Source: Theobroma cacao (Eukaryota > Streptophyta > Magnoliopsida > Malvales > Malvaceae). Taken from it: a DNA stretch of 64,000 bases. Numbering within the stretch: the stretch's first letter is position 1; each line of letters starts with the position of its first letter. The stretch lies in NCBI RefSeq assembly GCF_000208745.1, contig NC_030850.1:5918957-5982956 (forward strand). The letters are read 5' to 3'. This document shows positions 24,325 to 37,210 of this stretch, piece by piece. The notes under the pieces are model-generated. The model was not told the DNA's origin and ran no database searches. It worked only from the letters and a program-made list of their open reading frames with translations. Position numbers and translations under genes: made by a program.

Positions 24325-27300
24325 TTATCTTTCAACTGTCTTTTCTATGGTTCTGACGACTTCCAACACCGTAGCATTGCAAAAGAAACATCTTTTACAA
24401 TTTAAAAGATGCCTAGTTATGCAACCAAAGCAAGACCTATGAGAACATGGTGCAAACTGTGCATCTGCTTCACAAGCATAACAGATACAGCACATACCGT
24501 CGTCTGCATCCGTTACTCCACATTGCAGCCCCTCAATCTTCTGTGGCTCAGTATGGCTGATGAGGAGGCTCAAGAAATCCTCTAGCTGACAAAGTTTAGG
24601 AAGATATGCTTCTCCTCTAAAAGATGTAGCCTGCAATTTCAAGGTGAAACCAAGTTCAAGATCGTAAAGGCAGTCAACTGAAGTCTTGAAATGAAATGAA
24701 AAAGTTTCCTCAGCTTGTTAACACCCGTGCAAATGCCATAAAGCACAAAGAAACATGATGAACTCTTGGAGAAATTAAAGGCTAAGAGTACTAACCCAAT
24801 TATACTCTAACAGGTACTGGAAACCATAATGCATGGTTTCAGGGCAATCCATGCTTGCAAATACACTCACAACATCATTCTCTTCCTTCAATTCTGCCTC
24901 TGCACTAGCATCCAACAAATTTACAATGATCCCTACTAGAGGGGCTAATATCATGCCTCTGTTTACTTTCTCTAAAGATTGACCATGCCGTCTAAGTAAC
25001 CTGTTCATAAATGCAATAATATGAGAAAAAAGAATGTAAACAAGTAATTAATAGCACCATGTTTTTTGTATAACAACTAATGCAGCTATATATTAGTTCA
25101 ACTGGCTTTTCAAAAAAAATATATATATATTAGTTCAACTGATAACTAAAGCCAATTTGTGAGACCAGTCAGTTCAAATATCTTTAAAAAAGGAGATAAT
25201 TGGCTAGAACGAAGATATGTCCACTGAAATTTGAAATTTCAAGTCCGAAAAGAAAAAATGAGAAGCAGCGTCTAATATCTATATGCAACTATAATGTGGT
25301 ACAAGATCCAAAATGTCCAAAATGTTATATCATCAAATATCTTGCATGCAGCTTCGTAATAGTCAATCAAGTAACAAATTGCCTCTCCTTCTGACAATGG
25401 ACCAGCATCAAATTGGACAGGAATAAAGATATTAGACATTATAATTTAAGAATAAAAAGACAGCCTTATAAGTTAACTCAACCAGAAGACAACTTACAAG
25501 TCAAAAAATTCAGAGTCTGCTGCTGTAGTTACATGGTTCAGAATAAAAACAATCAACTCGGTCAGCCTTCTAAGGTTTGTATCAGGGCCTGTGAGGAATG
25601 CTTGAGGGATCTCATAGGTACAGAATTCCAACACCCTTGCAAGATTACATGAGAGATCAAATATGACACAGCATTTTCTCGGCTGAAACTCCAATACCTG
25701 CAAAGCATGTCTATAACATCAAATCATAGATTCAAAGGAAGATGGGCTCATATGGAAAGAAAAGGAGGGCTAGCCTCACATATGGTATAAATGACAAAAA
25801 TCAAACCAGCATACTGATAAACAGTTCCAGCCATAAGTCCAAATGTGATAACGTAAAGATTCATTTTGTAACCATAAAAATATCAGCCCACAAGATAAAA
25901 CCACTTTAATTTTATTCTACCCAAACAAAAAAAGGAATTGCTACTTCACTTGATCCTTTTTTTTTTTTTTGCAAAAAGGCAAAGACAATTCCAATTCATA
26001 TTCAATCTTTCAGGAGACTAAAAGCCCAAACTAAGTCAATGGCAGTGCTAGGGGATATGTATTGCAGACTTAGCACTGGTTTTCCCAACTCACAAATTTG
26101 CAATTAGTCAGTATTCTTGCTCCCAATGTCTGTTTCAGCAACAAGCCCAAGTATGAAACCAAAGACTAATGAGAATCACGCGTACCAGTTTCACATACAA
26201 TGTTAACTGTTCCTGTGATGCAGGCAGTATAACTTTTATTCTACAACAAAAATGATGCAAGTCATTTACAATCCCACAGATGCTGGGTAGCAAATGTAGG
26301 GGTCATGTTTGAATTAAGAGATTAAAAACGGGTAAGATAAATTTTAGCAAGTCATAATGTTAAACTGCTGAAAATATTGGGAATCACCATACATGATTTT
26401 CTTTTTAACCCCTGACATTATTGGGCCATCTTTGAACCTACCAGAGTTCATAGTACCAATGCACATAATGCCATGCTTCATTCTTTCCCCTTCTTTTTTT
26501 TTTTCAAATGAGCTTAAAAAGGCATTCCTTATGATTCATCTAACATAAAATTCCTTGCATACCCCAGTCATTTTTCTCTCACACCTTACACATACCAAAT
26601 GCTCCTCACAAAATCATCATAAATCCTCTCTGCATTCAGCTATAACAAACGCACACTGCATGCCATCCATGAACACAAAGATAATATTCCATCTTATCCA
26701 TGTTTTAAAGTAGGACTAAACCAGCACCAAACATGCAATTTTAGATTGCTTCCAAAAATTAGAGGAAAAATAAGTATACATATAAATTCAAAATTTTGTC
26801 AAAAAAAGTACTTGGATTTCAGAGACCATTAGCATAATAGTCATATAGCAAGGAAAATGATGACAAGAAATACAATCTTTGGATTCCATACATTTTACCT
26901 TTTGACCCTTTCCCTATCCCAAAAGGTAGTAGTATTTATAAGGACATTTCAGTACTGTCATGTTTTGAAACTAGGGAGTATCCGCCTTTTTCAGAAACAT
27001 GTGTTATGACATTGTTTTTTTCATTTTTTCAGTTTTATCCTAGTTTTCTATTTCTTTTTTTTTTTTCCAGTTTTATACTAGGTGGCTACTTTCTGAATGT
27101 AATAGAAAAGAAGTAGATAATGTGCATATAAGTCTGAAGAGATGCAAGGTCACTAAGTTAAGAAGAAAAAGGGTGAGAAAAAAATAGGTATAGATAATGA
27201 AAAGCACAAATACACAACCACCATAAAGGTTATTTAAAGTAACAAAGCAGGAGATAGTTGTCTGAGCGTGAATGTAATTATACCTGGTATTTTTCTTGCA

Positions 27301-30300
27301 TTTCTCGAATGGAAACAGAGAATTCAGTCATTGACCAGCTAAGAGTGTTGAACAGACGATTGAGAAAAGCTGAGAACAACTCTTCATCATTGATGCAAGC
27401 TTCACGCAGAAGTCTCTTTAAAAATAAAGAGACCCACATAGGGCAAAAGTTAGAAACAGAAGTGATTTTGGGGAGAGAAAGATGATCGACAAGCAATAGT
27501 GATGGTTTCACTATTCACCTGGAAAATAACTGAGGATGATGAAGATTCTCCATGCTTAGAAGAACCAAATCCAGAACCCTTGCATAGCCGCAGAAGAATA
27601 TTAGTAACTGGTACCCAAGATCGGTTATCAAATGCTGATAGTAATGCCTTTGGCATAGTCTGTTTGGCTGCTTCATTGTTCTCAAAAGCTGCCAAATACT
27701 CCCTGTACTGCACCAGGACTGATATTGACTGGAGAAGAAGATCCCTTAAGTCTGCACTTGATATTCTTGGATCATTGAAGTGGGTAACTACAAATGTCAC
27801 CTGATGAACAACCCACAAAACTCAGACCAAAACTCATACTAGAATGAACAAAGAACAATCCAAAATTACTTCACTGAGCTAATACTACATCAGGTTAAAA
27901 ATATGTTAAGTTTCAGAGATAACACGGTAATGTGCTTTTCGGAATTCTGAAATTAGGAGCTAGGAACATGTCAATTCCCTAACCACCACAAGCAACAAAC
28001 AGAATAGAAACTGATTATTAAAGTTTTAAACGTGTATTAACCAGAATCTTCTGAATGTTTAATCAACAATGTTCATACAGTGAGAAACAGAGTTGATAAG
28101 CAACATCCAAAAATTTATCCAATTAATATAACTTTATATAGTCATATATGAGAAACAAGGTACATTTTTACTCAAGTGAACATCCAAATTGGGAGTATAA
28201 AATCTAGAAAGAGAGAAAATAACCAAAAAAAAAAAAAGAGAGGTTTCCATGTCCATGTTATAAGACTAATGTCAAACCATAATGAAAAAACAAAAATTAG
28301 CAGAAAGCAAATTGTTAATGGGCTTAAGAGCTTGTGCACAATCATTGTTCTCTTGCCAGGGAATATTGTAAGAATCTTAAGAACATCAAAACAGTTAATG
28401 ACTGCAGAGCATATATGTTACACTTTACAGAGAGCTGTTTCATTGTGCAGCACATCATTCCATGAAATAAGATTAACAGTGGAATATTCAAAAGATCACA
28501 CCTGTCCTTTGAGATGTTTATGGCATTTTCATTTACATATACAACCATTTTTGCTTTATAAAATGCAATGCTGAGAGTGTAAGAAATGAGGCAACTTGTA
28601 ACAAAACAGTAAAATCCATCACAAGACTGTTCAAAACAAGCTCTGACGAGTAAACTGTAGATAACTATAACAAAATACAAAACTCAAGGCAAATCATAAA
28701 ATCAGATCAATAGACAGAACATACAAATGAAGTAAGTCCTTGCTTGATAAATATTGCAGGCGGGACAAATGGAGGATCACTCTTACGCAAGACATGAAAG
28801 CAGTCAACCTGAAACCATAACAGGGGAAATTACTACTAATTGAGAAGAAAAAAGGAAAATAGACATGAAGTGGAAGCGCATTAAGTAAGAATTTAGAAAG
28901 GCCCATATGCCAATTCAAGCATAGCAAACGTCGTCTATAAGCAGATTTTAAAACATAAATGCACTATCAAATATACAGAAAACTGATTTGAAAAAACGCA
29001 AATCCTTCTTCAATATCTTGCCGGGAATCTTTTATTTACTAGGTAATATATCCTACCAGGATATATGTTGATAGCATTCACTGGCATTGAATTCTCAAAA
29101 ACCAAAACAACAAAACTGTTGGGTTGAAGTTCCATTTAGTAGCTTAATCAAGTAGCTCTCCAATTACAAATGAATTCAATGTTTAAAGGTTTCTTGTTCA
29201 ATTCACTTATAAACTGCAATTACTTAATATATGTTTTAGAAGGAATGTAAACATTGTGTGTGTGTAAACTCAAATGAAAGAACATTTTTCCATACAATAT
29301 GCAACACACACAATTGATCTTATATAGTCTTATCTTGATTCAAATTGGAAAAACAAAGCATAATATAGTTGAAGGAAGACTTATATTACCAGAGCTTCAA
29401 GGTAAAACTCAGGGATGTAGATAAACACTGAATCCAATTTGCTAAGAACCAGTAGCAATTGCACAATCCACATGCATGTGGCATACATTCCTCTCTGCTT
29501 CCATTGGGAAAATAGAGAGACACGATACCTGTTAATCAAGACAAAAGAACCAACTATGAGCATATAAAGGACTCAACCAAACTAATTTCACCTGTTAGAA
29601 TATGAATTTTTCACCCGAACAAATACAAGAAAAAGGAACCATATCTTCCAGTTCTAATTTCTTAAAACAGTGAGCCTTGCTCCAGATAATAGGTATACTG
29701 AGAAACATCAATTCAATAAGCAAGTGCACACTCACACAAGCATGCATACATGTAGCATAAACTGTGACTTCCAATTCTAATTTCACAAATGAAGAGCAAA
29801 TAAAGGCAATCACTGCTCAGACAGTTGACATGGATACAACATTAAATTGCCTTCTATCATATGTAAATCTCCTTTGTAGACGTTAGATTGACAGTCAGAT
29901 ACCATAAGAATCCTTACAAAGAGTACAAACTTAATGAGTGAAAAACAAAAAAAAAAAAGGTTACTGAGTCCAGTAGATGTTTACTCAGGCTAAAACTTAC
30001 AAAGAGAAATTGAATACATCCATTTGTGTAATGTACCTTAACCGGCCATAACTGAATTTGACAGACAATTGTATAAAACAGATCTTTAACTAAGAACACA
30101 AAAAAATCTCCATATGTCCACATAACAACTTTGGTTCAAACATTAATGAAAACTTTATTTCCTTGTCACTACTTTGGTGGGGAAACCAGATTAGTATGCA
30201 AAAAGTTTATTAAGAAAAAAATGAACTCAAAGTCCAAAGAATGGCTCAGGTTTGGCAAAGATAAAAATACAAGTCTCGCAAGCAATCAAACCTAAATAAG

Positions 30301-33300
30301 TCCACAAGAACATAGCTTTTGAAGTGTCCACCTTGATGTTTGAAATAATAAAATGAATCAAGAATTATAATCATACCACATAATTATAATCATTATCGCT
30401 GTAAATTTAATAACTAAAGCTAGATAAGTCTCCTCAGATCTAAGACTTCAAAACTGCATATCATAACATAAATACTTTGTTAACATCATAAATGAAATAC
30501 AATGTATCACTTGAACACCAAGGGATAAACCAAAACAAGAAAAGCGCACAAGCAAATTAAACGACTGAAAAAAATGGGACCTAGAAAATAGAAAGGAACC
30601 ATGGAATAAAAAACTAATCTTAGTTATCTTACCATGTGCAATGTCTGACACAATCAATAACTTCTTCACGATTTTTATTACGAGTCTCCTTCAAACGCTT
30701 TAATTGCTCACTGCAAGCTTGTTCCCGTATTTGTTTATCCGCTTCTTCCAGGAGGGATATCGACTGTGACTGTTGAGACATGTAATATGACGCCTATAAA
30801 AGGAATATTTTCTCTCAGTTTTTTTCATCATTAAAGACGAGAAGAATGGGAAAAGCAATTACTACTCAAGGGAGACGCAAATATTCAATTCCTCATGGTA
30901 AAGATCATAAAAATCAATTAAAAAAAAGAACAAGAATATTGTAGAGAAAAACGCTTCAGAACAAAAACAAAAACAGAAGTATCCTTGTCACTACTTCAAC
31001 ATGTTAAGATCAATAAAGCATTTTGCGTCATTCAGGTGGACCTTGAATTTGAAACATGAAATAAAAATATTAATAATAAGTTAAACACACTCAAAATTCA
31101 ATACTACAAGACACACAAAGCATAGATTTTTATCATGGTTAAAATTGACAACTTCGTCACACATCCTCAGCAGGTTGCAAACTATTACTATGCAAAACAG
31201 TATACTGACATAACTATCAGGTCTCAGGCACACAAAGACATATAATTAAGCACCGAACACCAAAGTTACATAACATAGCCTGACAACCACTAGACCTATA
31301 AAAGAATATGGAGTGGCATGAATATGTGAGAAAGATACCAATCATCCTCAAACTACAAAGTCAAACAGTTGAAACCCCCAAGTGATTTTCTTCTCCTAGT
31401 ATAGCAATCATAAAAACCATCCTCTAACAAATATGCCATCAACTCTAACATTCAGCTAAACATGTCAAAGCAGATTGTACAACAAAAAAAGTTCCCCATT
31501 ACTTTGCAATACATAGAGTTCAACCACTGTCTCAAGAGATAATGAGAAGCATCTCTCCTTTCTTCTTTTCCTTTCATTCTTAAAAATGGAAAAATAAAAT
31601 ATAGTCATTCACGAAATGGTGTTCTACATACATGGAATATCCGCACAGAAAACATAAAATACAGCTGGAGTTCAAAATTATTGATAAACAAAAGAACAAA
31701 GCAGTAATTAAATATTTATTTGAATCAGTAAGGCCAGCTTCCATCCCTTCACAATCACTTGTGTATGTTAGTTTTGTTGATTTCACTTTAAGTTACACCT
31801 CAAATATTTTATAAATAGCATTAACAAAATAAGCAAATTTTAAAATCAAACCAACTTTACTATATCTAGCACCACAAGAAAAATAGACCATTGCTTGTAG
31901 AAACAATGAAAACTACCACACTCAGCATTTTGTGTATGCAGATAAAGTGGTGAAGCACCCTAAGCTCTGATGTTTTCACATCTATGGCATGCATAGAAAC
32001 TTATTTTTCTTAAATTAACTTTTTTAAGGTAACATTTTCATTAAACTTTTCTTGCTTGGCTTATCTCCTATCTAAAGGAACTTCAACCAAACTTTTAAAT
32101 AAATAAAACTAAATGTAAACTCCAGTTCTTTAACTCCCTTCGCAGATTACCGTTTCTGGAATTTTAGGAAAAACCTATCTAACCTTAGTTCAGTTTAACT
32201 CACACTCAAGTACCTCAAATATTTTATGAAAAGCAAAGGAAAAGTATATGCAAATGTAAAAACTAAAAAGCTTGATCATTTAGAATGAAATAAAAACAAT
32301 TTAGATACACTTTCTTTTCTGGTGAACCAATAACCGCTGCTACACCACAAAAGATAGCCTTCTCGAATCCCACTTTCCCAACATCAGGTTTCTTTTTTGA
32401 ACCCATGGCTTATTTCCCAACCATTTCTTATATTCCTTCACAAGAAGAGAGCTGTTAGTAGGCCACAAGGCCTCTGACAAAAGTTGTACATGCAATAAGT
32501 TTAGGTTAGTTTGCAAAGATTGTGTTGAAGTGTATAATAACAAATTACAATCGTGGAGATATGACTAAGACAATTTCATGTTTCAGCCAAATCCCAGAGG
32601 TATTAAATGAAAAGTTTTTGTTGCATAATCTCCAACACTTGGCCATTTTAAGATTAATGAAACTTCATAGGCTCAGAACATCACTATATAAAAGTCAACA
32701 AACATCATTTCAACTTCTTGCTAAAGATCATATATAACGTTTAAGACAAAAAGTTCACACAATAAAATTAGGGCATTTACAGGGACTTGATTGGACTTAC
32801 AAGCCTCCATTTTTCAGTTTACAGGGACTTGGTTGGACTTACAAGCCTCCATTTTTCAGTTTACCAGCTTACATCCAAAAAAGAAGGGTGTAATCTTTTA
32901 TAATTTTGTCAAAAGATAATCCCACTTTTTTATCTGTCAACAATGTCCACGTTTTAACAATTTTCCACCATTACAAAGTGCGTAAGCAAACAAAGCTGAC
33001 ACAGCATCATTTTAATATTGTTGCAGAAGCTAATGCATCTCCAATGAAATCAAACCATAGTCCCAACCATTGCTAACAGATGCTAAATCATGTGAAACTG
33101 AAATAGTAATAAACTATAAAAAGAACAAACTTTATGCACTATTTTGAGAAACTTCCATCAAATGAACTCTCACCTGCTTAAAGTTTGGTGCAAGACCGAT
33201 GTGATACAATAATAGCAAAGCATCCAGAAGTTCTTCCTCTCTTAGAGTGGTTGAAGACACATCACTGTCCCTAGGTACAGTCCTCATATGCTGGACTGGA

Positions 33301-36300
33301 TGATAACCAAACTCTGATTCTGACTGATCACTGGAACTAGGTTTATCTGCTATCTCATCATTCAAACTTCCTGTGCTACATTCTGCAGCAACCTGAGCAG
33401 ATCTTTCTGGAATAGAGCTGCAATGGTGACGGGAACTTTTAGTTGCAGTTCTGACAGGATATTTAGAGCACTTTGTAAACTCCACATCATAGCATGAGCA
33501 ACAACATGGTTTCTGTTTGGTTAAATGAGTTACTCTTGTTTCTTCATCATCCATACAGCCTTCCTCCCACCGAATAACTTCTGCTTCCTGATCATGCAGG
33601 GGATGAGATTTTGATAGGTGACCGAATGATCCTCCAAGCCTAGAAATGTCAGCTCTATGTGAATCATTCTTGAGAAACAAACCTATGGGGAAACTTTGGT
33701 GGCCACCTCTATGAAGAAAACCAATATCATGACCATGGGAATCACAGCTCTTCAACCACCCACAAATATTCCCTATTCCAAAGCCTTCTGATAGAAAATG
33801 GAGAATAACAGTGTACAAAGAAACAAGAACAGAATTGCTTGAAATCCCAGGAGGCGGCACATTTCGATCAGCTCCTCGATTCTTCAATAAAAGGTTCTGT
33901 ACAAATGTCCTGAATACAGAACCAGGAAATTGGGGAGGTGATATAGGAGGCATGAACTGTATGACTAAGAGACAGAGGTCCCTATGCTTTTCCTCAATCT
34001 GGAAAGGGAGAAAGAAAAGATAATTATAGATTAAAATAACACAAAGATTTATGGATTTATTAATGTTGGTTCAATAGGATAACACACTCTAAGCCATTTG
34101 CCCCAGCAGAGCCCTGGTGCATTATCCTTATAGGGGCAATTCAACTCTAATATAAAGTTTCTACACACGCAGATATGCATTTTCAATTTTGGATGCAAGA
34201 AGAGCCAATGCATTTTCCTCTGGTAGATGCCCCTAATCATGTGGATATTTTCATGACCACCAAATGAGTGATAACTTACATATTGTGTTCATTAACTAGG
34301 TGACATTGTAAACATAACTTTACATTAAACTCCATATCTTTTTCAGCACGAAAGTCATCTTGATCTGTAAGAATAAAGAGAATAACCAAGGATATGTTAC
34401 GGAATCCCACATCGGATAAGTAAGGGAAGGGTCATGGGCTTATAAGCGTGGGTGGTGCACGTTCCAATAGATTAGCCTTTTCAAGAAAGGGTAATGGCCC
34501 CGTGACAAAGTGGTATTCAAAGCCAACCTAGACTCAACTCCGATGTCATGCCAAGCACTCCAATGGGTGGAGTTGGCAGGGTGATCCAACCCGCAACAAA
34601 GGCATGTGGATTCGGGTGAGAGAGAATGTTACAGAGTTCAGATAGGTAAGGGAGGGGGCCTGGGCTTATAAGCATGAGCGCTGCACATCCCAATAAGTTA
34701 GCCTTTTGGCAAGAGGGCAATGGCCCAATGACAAATACGCATTCCTTACGATGAATATTGCACAAATGATAAAACCAAGGTTAATAAACACCTTAAAAGT
34801 TAAAACTATCAGGGAAGAACAATTCTGATCTCACATCTTAACATCATTTGGTCCCCAAAAAAAGTCTCAGATTAAATTACCAAGAAAAAAGGGAAGGGAA
34901 AAAAATTGACACCATATATATCCACAAAATGTTTCTAGAACTTAAAACTATGCTGAAAAAATATTTGGAAGAAAAAATTATATTCTTTAGCTAACTACTG
35001 TAGTGAGGAAAGTTACTAAACCTCAAAGTCATGCATGTATTTTACCTTGTGAATTATGATTCATACTGAACCTATTATTTTACACTATCGATACCTCACT
35101 AGACAATAATTCTATAGTATTGATACTACTACAAGATTCTTCATCTTTCCTTCACAACCTAGGTCAAGGCAGCATGGCAACCCAAAAACAAAAAAAAAAA
35201 AAAGGTGGGGAAAAAGAGGCAATATTCAACAACATTCAGTTCTAAGCGATGGACAAACCTTACTAACTGCATCAGATAAAGCTGTAGTTGTCAACAACAT
35301 GCTACTTTCAGACGACACATCCTCACAAGAACCAGGCCACCAAACAGAAGGAATCATGCACTGAAGGTCCTGCTTGTTTGGACTCTTCCGCGATAGAAAA
35401 CCTTCAAATAAGAAATCAAAATCTGATGACTTCCACCACAACACCATCAATTCTTCACGTCTTACTAAATGGCACGCCAACGCAAGATAAGAATATGATC
35501 CTGAATAGGGGCATTCTGTCAAAACCAATGATGCTGTCTTGCAACCACATGAAAGAGCATTTATGATGTGCTCAAACATAACATGTGATCCTTGGAATTC
35601 TAGAAAGACATCAAGTACTCTATCCAAACTCAACAGATCATGCGGTGCCTGTACTCCAAATATCCCCATCAAGAACAACAGAAGAGGACCCCACCCAATA
35701 TATTCAGCACTTTGACAATCTGCTTCAACAACAGAGAAGAACTCCTCGCATATCCCATGAGATACAGGATGAAATATTTCTTCAAGTGAAACAAACCTCT
35801 TCAGTCTCCTCAATTTTTCAACTGAAGTCCGCTCAGCTCGCTCCACAGATTGCATATCCAACAGCCTTGATAAGCAATCCAGCAACTGCTTTGCAAAAGA
35901 ACTAAAAGCAGGAGGTGCTTGAAGGGGAAGGTAGCCATCAATTGGGTATTTAAAGGGGCGAGCACCAAAATTCAATTCACACCGTTCACCCTGAGAAAGA
36001 GAAACTGCAGGATAATATCCAAATCCAGGCCCCATTTTCCGAATGCCAGAAAATGCCAGTCCAAGAGAAACACCATTCCTATAGAATGAAATCTCATCAT
36101 GATCCAAGTCTATACAGCATCCAATTACATCACCTGCCACCCATGACTGACCATACGGCTCAGGTTTCTTGTTCCATTTGCTAACTCTTCTGCCATCAAA
36201 AGCATATGAATCATCAGCATCACCTACACCCTTATGGTCAGTGAATGGACAGGAAATAGTAGCCCATCCAAGCTGTTGTATACCAGAAGTCTCCAAAATT

Positions 36301-36749
36301 ACTTCATACATCCATTTCCCTTTCCAAACACAGGCGTTAGCTCTGGCGCTACTGAACACTGCTAAGCTCTCTAAAAGCAAAGGCGGCTTAATGATTCTAA
36401 TTTCACCACAAATACTGAATTCTTCAAGACCAACGACATCGGGTCCCATGCCATTGTTAACAATACCAACCCCATCCCTGTTACTAACCAAAGCCTCTGA
36501 ATTTAAATACAAGTGATTTTTTATAATAGAACGAATTAGAATGCTGTCAATGGGACCACTCAACGGACCAAGTGATTTATTGGGAAGTCCAAAGACATAT
36601 TCAAGAGCTCTCTCCACGGATTGATGACCAAAATCATCACAATATGATATGAGACGGGCTTTCGACAAATTTTCCTTCTCATCCTCACTATTTAATATCA
36701 CAGCCAAACCAGAAGAAAGCCCGCCAATCCGGAGGCTATCTTCTGCCAT
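24325..36749 (-). CDS. RKP: E3 ubiquitin ligase RKP (KPC1-like, SPRY and RING)
   Basis: Ten coding exons on the minus strand: 36749-35259, 33998-33174, 30793-30633, 29528-29390, 28808-28725, 27800-27519, 27415-27284, 25697-25498, 25000-24796 and 24630-24325. All junctions keep frame and give 1,274 residues; Arabidopsis RKP, as I recall, has about 1,280. A SPRY domain spans about residues 145-265 (SYAFDGRRVSKWNK, GDVIGCCIDL). A RING lies at about 1220-1257 (CCICY, PCSHRSCFGC, CKRCFFC). The start is the ATG of MAEDSLRIGG; no upstream in-frame ATG exists. RKP relates to mammalian KPC1 and is reported to ubiquitinate the CDK inhibitor KRP1/ICK1, and to be induced by geminivirus infection. The gene appears intact. 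Intron 1 holds a TRIM element, intron 2 a 42-base tandem duplication. Confidence 0.97.
25126..25195 (+). mobile_element. Possible SINE fragment in RKP intron 8
   Basis: TTAGTTCAACTGATAACTAA resembles a tRNA A-box region and GTTCAAATATC a B-box, followed by an A-rich end near 25183. The words ATATTAGTTCAACTG also occur just upstream near 25091, so a local duplication is possible. No clear target duplication; weak call. Confidence 0.3.
32779..32862. repeat. 42-base tandem duplication in RKP intron 2
   Basis: Two adjacent 42-base units, 32779-32820 and 32821-32862, each starting ACAGGGACTTG and ending TTTTTCAGTTT, differ at one base (GATTGG versus GGTTGG). The high identity implies a recent duplication. 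It lies wholly inside intron 2 and does not touch splice sites. Confidence 0.9.
34395..34735 (+). mobile_element. TRIM (miniature LTR retrotransposon) in RKP intron 1
   Basis: Two direct terminal repeats, 34395-34509 and 34627-34735, both start TGTTAC and share GGGCTTATAAGC, TTAGCCTTTT and CAATGGCCC-type words. The left one contains GGAATCCCACATCGG, a motif I associate with plant TRIM LTRs. Just inside the left repeat, TGGTATTCAAAGCC (34511-34524) resembles the initiator-tRNA-Met primer site TGGTATCAGAGC. A purine-rich tract GGGTGAGAGAGAA precedes the right repeat. The whole element is about 341 bases with no coding capacity. No target duplication is obvious, so it is not young. Confidence 0.85.
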
Positions 36750-37210
36750 TCCCAATAACAATAACCACTATATACCAAACTTAACTCAAAATCCAAATCG
36801 TTGTCCAGTGTAAATTCAATTTTATTCTTTTAACACATATAAATTTTTCTTAACCCTAGTAAAGATATCCCATCCTCTTCACCCTGAAACTGCAAAATAT
36901 GCAATTCAATTTCAAAACCAATCCACATAGAACCAAAAAAAAGAAATCAAAGAATCACATATTCCATAAACACAAATCACGAGAAAAAAAATAAATGATA
37001 TCGAAACTAAATTAACCACACACAATCATTAAACATTATGCCTAATTCCAGAAATTCTCATTTCCCTTGTGTGGTTTCCCTCGAAAATTAATAAAGTAAC
37101 AACTAGAAATTTAAATTTGAAGAATTGAAAAATAGAGGAACTTACATGCGCGCGTTTTACGTTGCTGTTACTCGAAATTGCAAAGGCGGCGGTCTCAAGC
37201 TAGGGCTTTC
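36750..37210 (-). promoter_or_regulatory. RKP: RKP 5' untranslated region with leader intron
   Basis: Upstream of the RKP ATG a good acceptor (ATTTTGCAG, exon resuming at 36889) and a GTAAGTTCC donor (intron starting at 37145) imply a leader intron of about 250 bases. The leader exon would lie just above 37145, in a GC-richer patch. The transcription start is not determined. Confidence 0.55.

Noticed and set aside
35288..36516. Several plus-strand frames across RKP exon 1
   Set aside because: They are shadows of the SPRY-domain exon; codon pattern and homology support only the minus strand.
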